Assembly (NCBI GenBank): GCA_040381235.1
Contig: JBEIHS010000382.1
Coordinates: forward strand, 1-7,012
Direction: 5' to 3'
From: CAIXSC01 sp040381235
GTDB lineage: Bacteria; Planctomycetota; Planctomycetia; Pirellulales; Pirellulaceae
DNA: 7,012 nucleotides
In this document: in pieces, positions 5,854 to 7,012 of the stretch
How positions within the stretch are numbered: the first letter of the stretch is position 1
How the letters are laid out: every line of letters begins with the position of its first letter
Translations under genes and position numbers: made by a program
The notes under the pieces: model-generated
What the model was told of the DNA's origin: nothing
Database searches by the model: none
What the model saw: only the letters and a program-made list of their open reading frames with translations

Positions 5854-7012
5854 TCAGCCCGTGCGGAGAAAGACGAAACGGTTCGAACCCTCCCGCACAA
5901 TCTGGAATCGAACACCGGCGCTCGCCTTTTGCTTCGCCATCGCGTCGCGGAACTCTTTCAGGTTCGCGACCGGTTGGCCGCCGACGCTCGTGATCAGGTC
6001 GCCCGGCCGAAGTCCGCCGCGAGCGGCTAAACTCCCCGGTTCGACCCCGCTGATCACCACGCCTGTCTGGCCATCCTTGACACCTAGCTGGCGTGCCAGG
6101 TCCGGCGTCAACGGCTGGACACTCAGCCCAAGCGACTCGGCGGATTCCTCTTCGCCGGCGGCCTCGGGTTGCGATCGAGCCAACTCGTCGTCGCTCAGCA
6201 AGCCGATTTGAACTTGGAGTGTTTGCTTCTTGCCATCGCGGAAAATCTCGAGATCGGCTTGGGTGTTGGGCGCCGTGGCCGCGACCGCGTTGCGGAACTG
6301 GCTCGACGACCGCACCGGCTTCCCTTGGTACTTGGTGACAATATCCCCGGGCTTCAGTCCGGCCTTGGCGGCGGGGCTGTCGGGAACCACGTCGTCGATC
6401 AGCGCCCCTGCACGGCCGCTGTAGCCGAACGATTTCGCGAGATCTTCGCTTAGATCCTGGATCGCGGCGCCGATGCGGCCACGCGTCACCTTGCCGTTGT
6501 CGCGGATCTGATCCATGACGGACCGGGCCATATTCACCGGAATGGCGAATCCAATCCCGCTGAATCCGCCGGAACGCGACGCGATCGCCGTATTGATGCC
6601 CACCACTTCCCCCTTGAGATTCACCAGCGGTCCGCCGCTGTTACCGGGGTTGATCGCCGCGTCCGTCTGGAGGAAGTCCTCGTAGCCGCCGTTGGTCACG
6701 CCGACTTGCCGGCCCATCGCGCTGATGATGCCGGCGGTGACCGTTTGACTGAATCCGAGCGGACTGCCGATCGCCATCACCCAATCGCCGACTTCCAAGG
6801 AGTCGGAATTACCCAGCGGCGCGGGAACCAAATCTTTCGCGTCGACCTTCAGCACGGCGACATCGGTTGCTCGGTCGGCGCCGACGATTTTCGCGCGTAG
6901 CTGCCGGGCGTCGGAGGTGGTCACCGTCACCTCGTCGGCCCCGGCGACAACGTGGTTATTCGTCAAGATCAGGCCGTCGGCGGTCACGATCACGCCGCTC
7001 CCGAGCCCCTCC
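5854..7012 (-). CDS. htrA: HtrA/DegP-family periplasmic serine protease, two PDZ domains (5' end outside window)
   Basis: The frame enters at the right edge, reading EGLGSG before VIVTADG, so the N-terminus with signal peptide is missing; an internal GTG at 6993 is not the true start. Counting that Val as residue 1, the catalytic triad is complete: H14 (TNNHVV), D44 (ATDVAVLKV) and S119 (NPGNSGGPLVN). Next come PDZ1 (about 171-265, with SPAAKAGLKPGDIV), an acidic linker (QPEAAGEEESAES) and PDZ2 (about 288-379, with LAARGGLRPGDLIT), then a TGA stop. Family members work in the periplasm as quality-control proteases and chaperones, forming trimers or larger cages that degrade misfolded envelope proteins, with the PDZ domains binding C-termini. 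Two PDZ domains fit DegP/DegQ rather than single-PDZ DegS. The first PDZ opens with GAAIQDL where GVSIQDL or similar is more usual, a minor variant. The assignment is firm; the paralogue subtype is not. Confidence 0.95.
   Translation of the reverse strand, partial: EGLGSGVIVTADGLILTNNHVVAGADEVTVTTSDARQLRAKIVGADRATDVAVLKVDAKDLVPAPLGNSDSLEVGDWVMAIGSPLGFSQTVTAGIISAMGRQVGVTNGGYEDFLQTDAAINPGNSGGPLVNLKGEVVGINTAIASRSGGFSGIGFAIPVNMARSVMDQIRDNGKVTRGRIGAAIQDLSEDLAKSFGYSGRAGALIDDVVPDSPAAKAGLKPGDIVTKYQGKPVRSSSQFRNAVAATAPNTQADLEIFRDGKKQTLQVQIGLLSDDELARSQPEAAGEEESAESLGLSVQPLTPDLARQLGVKDGQTGVVISGVEPGSLAARGGLRPGDLITSVGGQPVANLKEFRDAMAKQKASAGVRFQIVREGSNRFVFLRTG

Overview
This window looks like chromosomal DNA from a planctomycete, probably of the Pirellulales/Gemmatales type. 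The best evidence is the start of a very large secreted-type protein, whose arginine-rich leader ends in an LE-x-RRLLA motif (LEPR-XLL class). Proteins of this class are especially abundant in planctomycetes. Other support is the high-GC coding sequence, weak or absent Shine-Dalgarno sequences and long intergenic gaps. The genus cannot be fixed from the sequence alone.

All four recognisable genes lie on the minus strand. In transcription order (right to left) they are: (1) 7012-5854, an HtrA/DegP-type periplasmic serine protease with two PDZ domains, 5' end outside the window; (2) 5660-3291, a membrane sensor histidine kinase with an ABC-substrate-binding-like periplasmic sensor, a PAS domain and a FixL-like kinase core; (3) 3294-2575, a FixJ-type response regulator whose ATG overlaps the kinase stop (ATGA); (4) 2170-1, the first 723 residues of a giant, cysteine-free, Ala/Gly/Ser/Thr-rich repeat protein that runs off the left edge.

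Two gaps separate these units. The 193-base gap at 5661-5853 probably divides the protease from the two-component operon. The 404-base gap at 2171-2574 holds an AT-rich island, a perfect 10-bp inverted repeat and an imperfect direct repeat with 31-bp spacing. It probably carries the end of the two-component operon and the promoter of the giant gene.

The kinase and regulator almost certainly form a cognate pair: a periplasmic ligand is sensed, the kinase autophosphorylates, and the FixJ-like regulator acts on transcription. The regulator may control the adjacent giant gene, and the protease may belong to the same envelope-related neighbourhood, but both are inferences from position only. I see no RNA genes, CRISPR array, insertion sequence or phage genes. 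The window is mostly ordinary. Its least explained parts are the giant repeat protein and the structured intergenic region in front of it.
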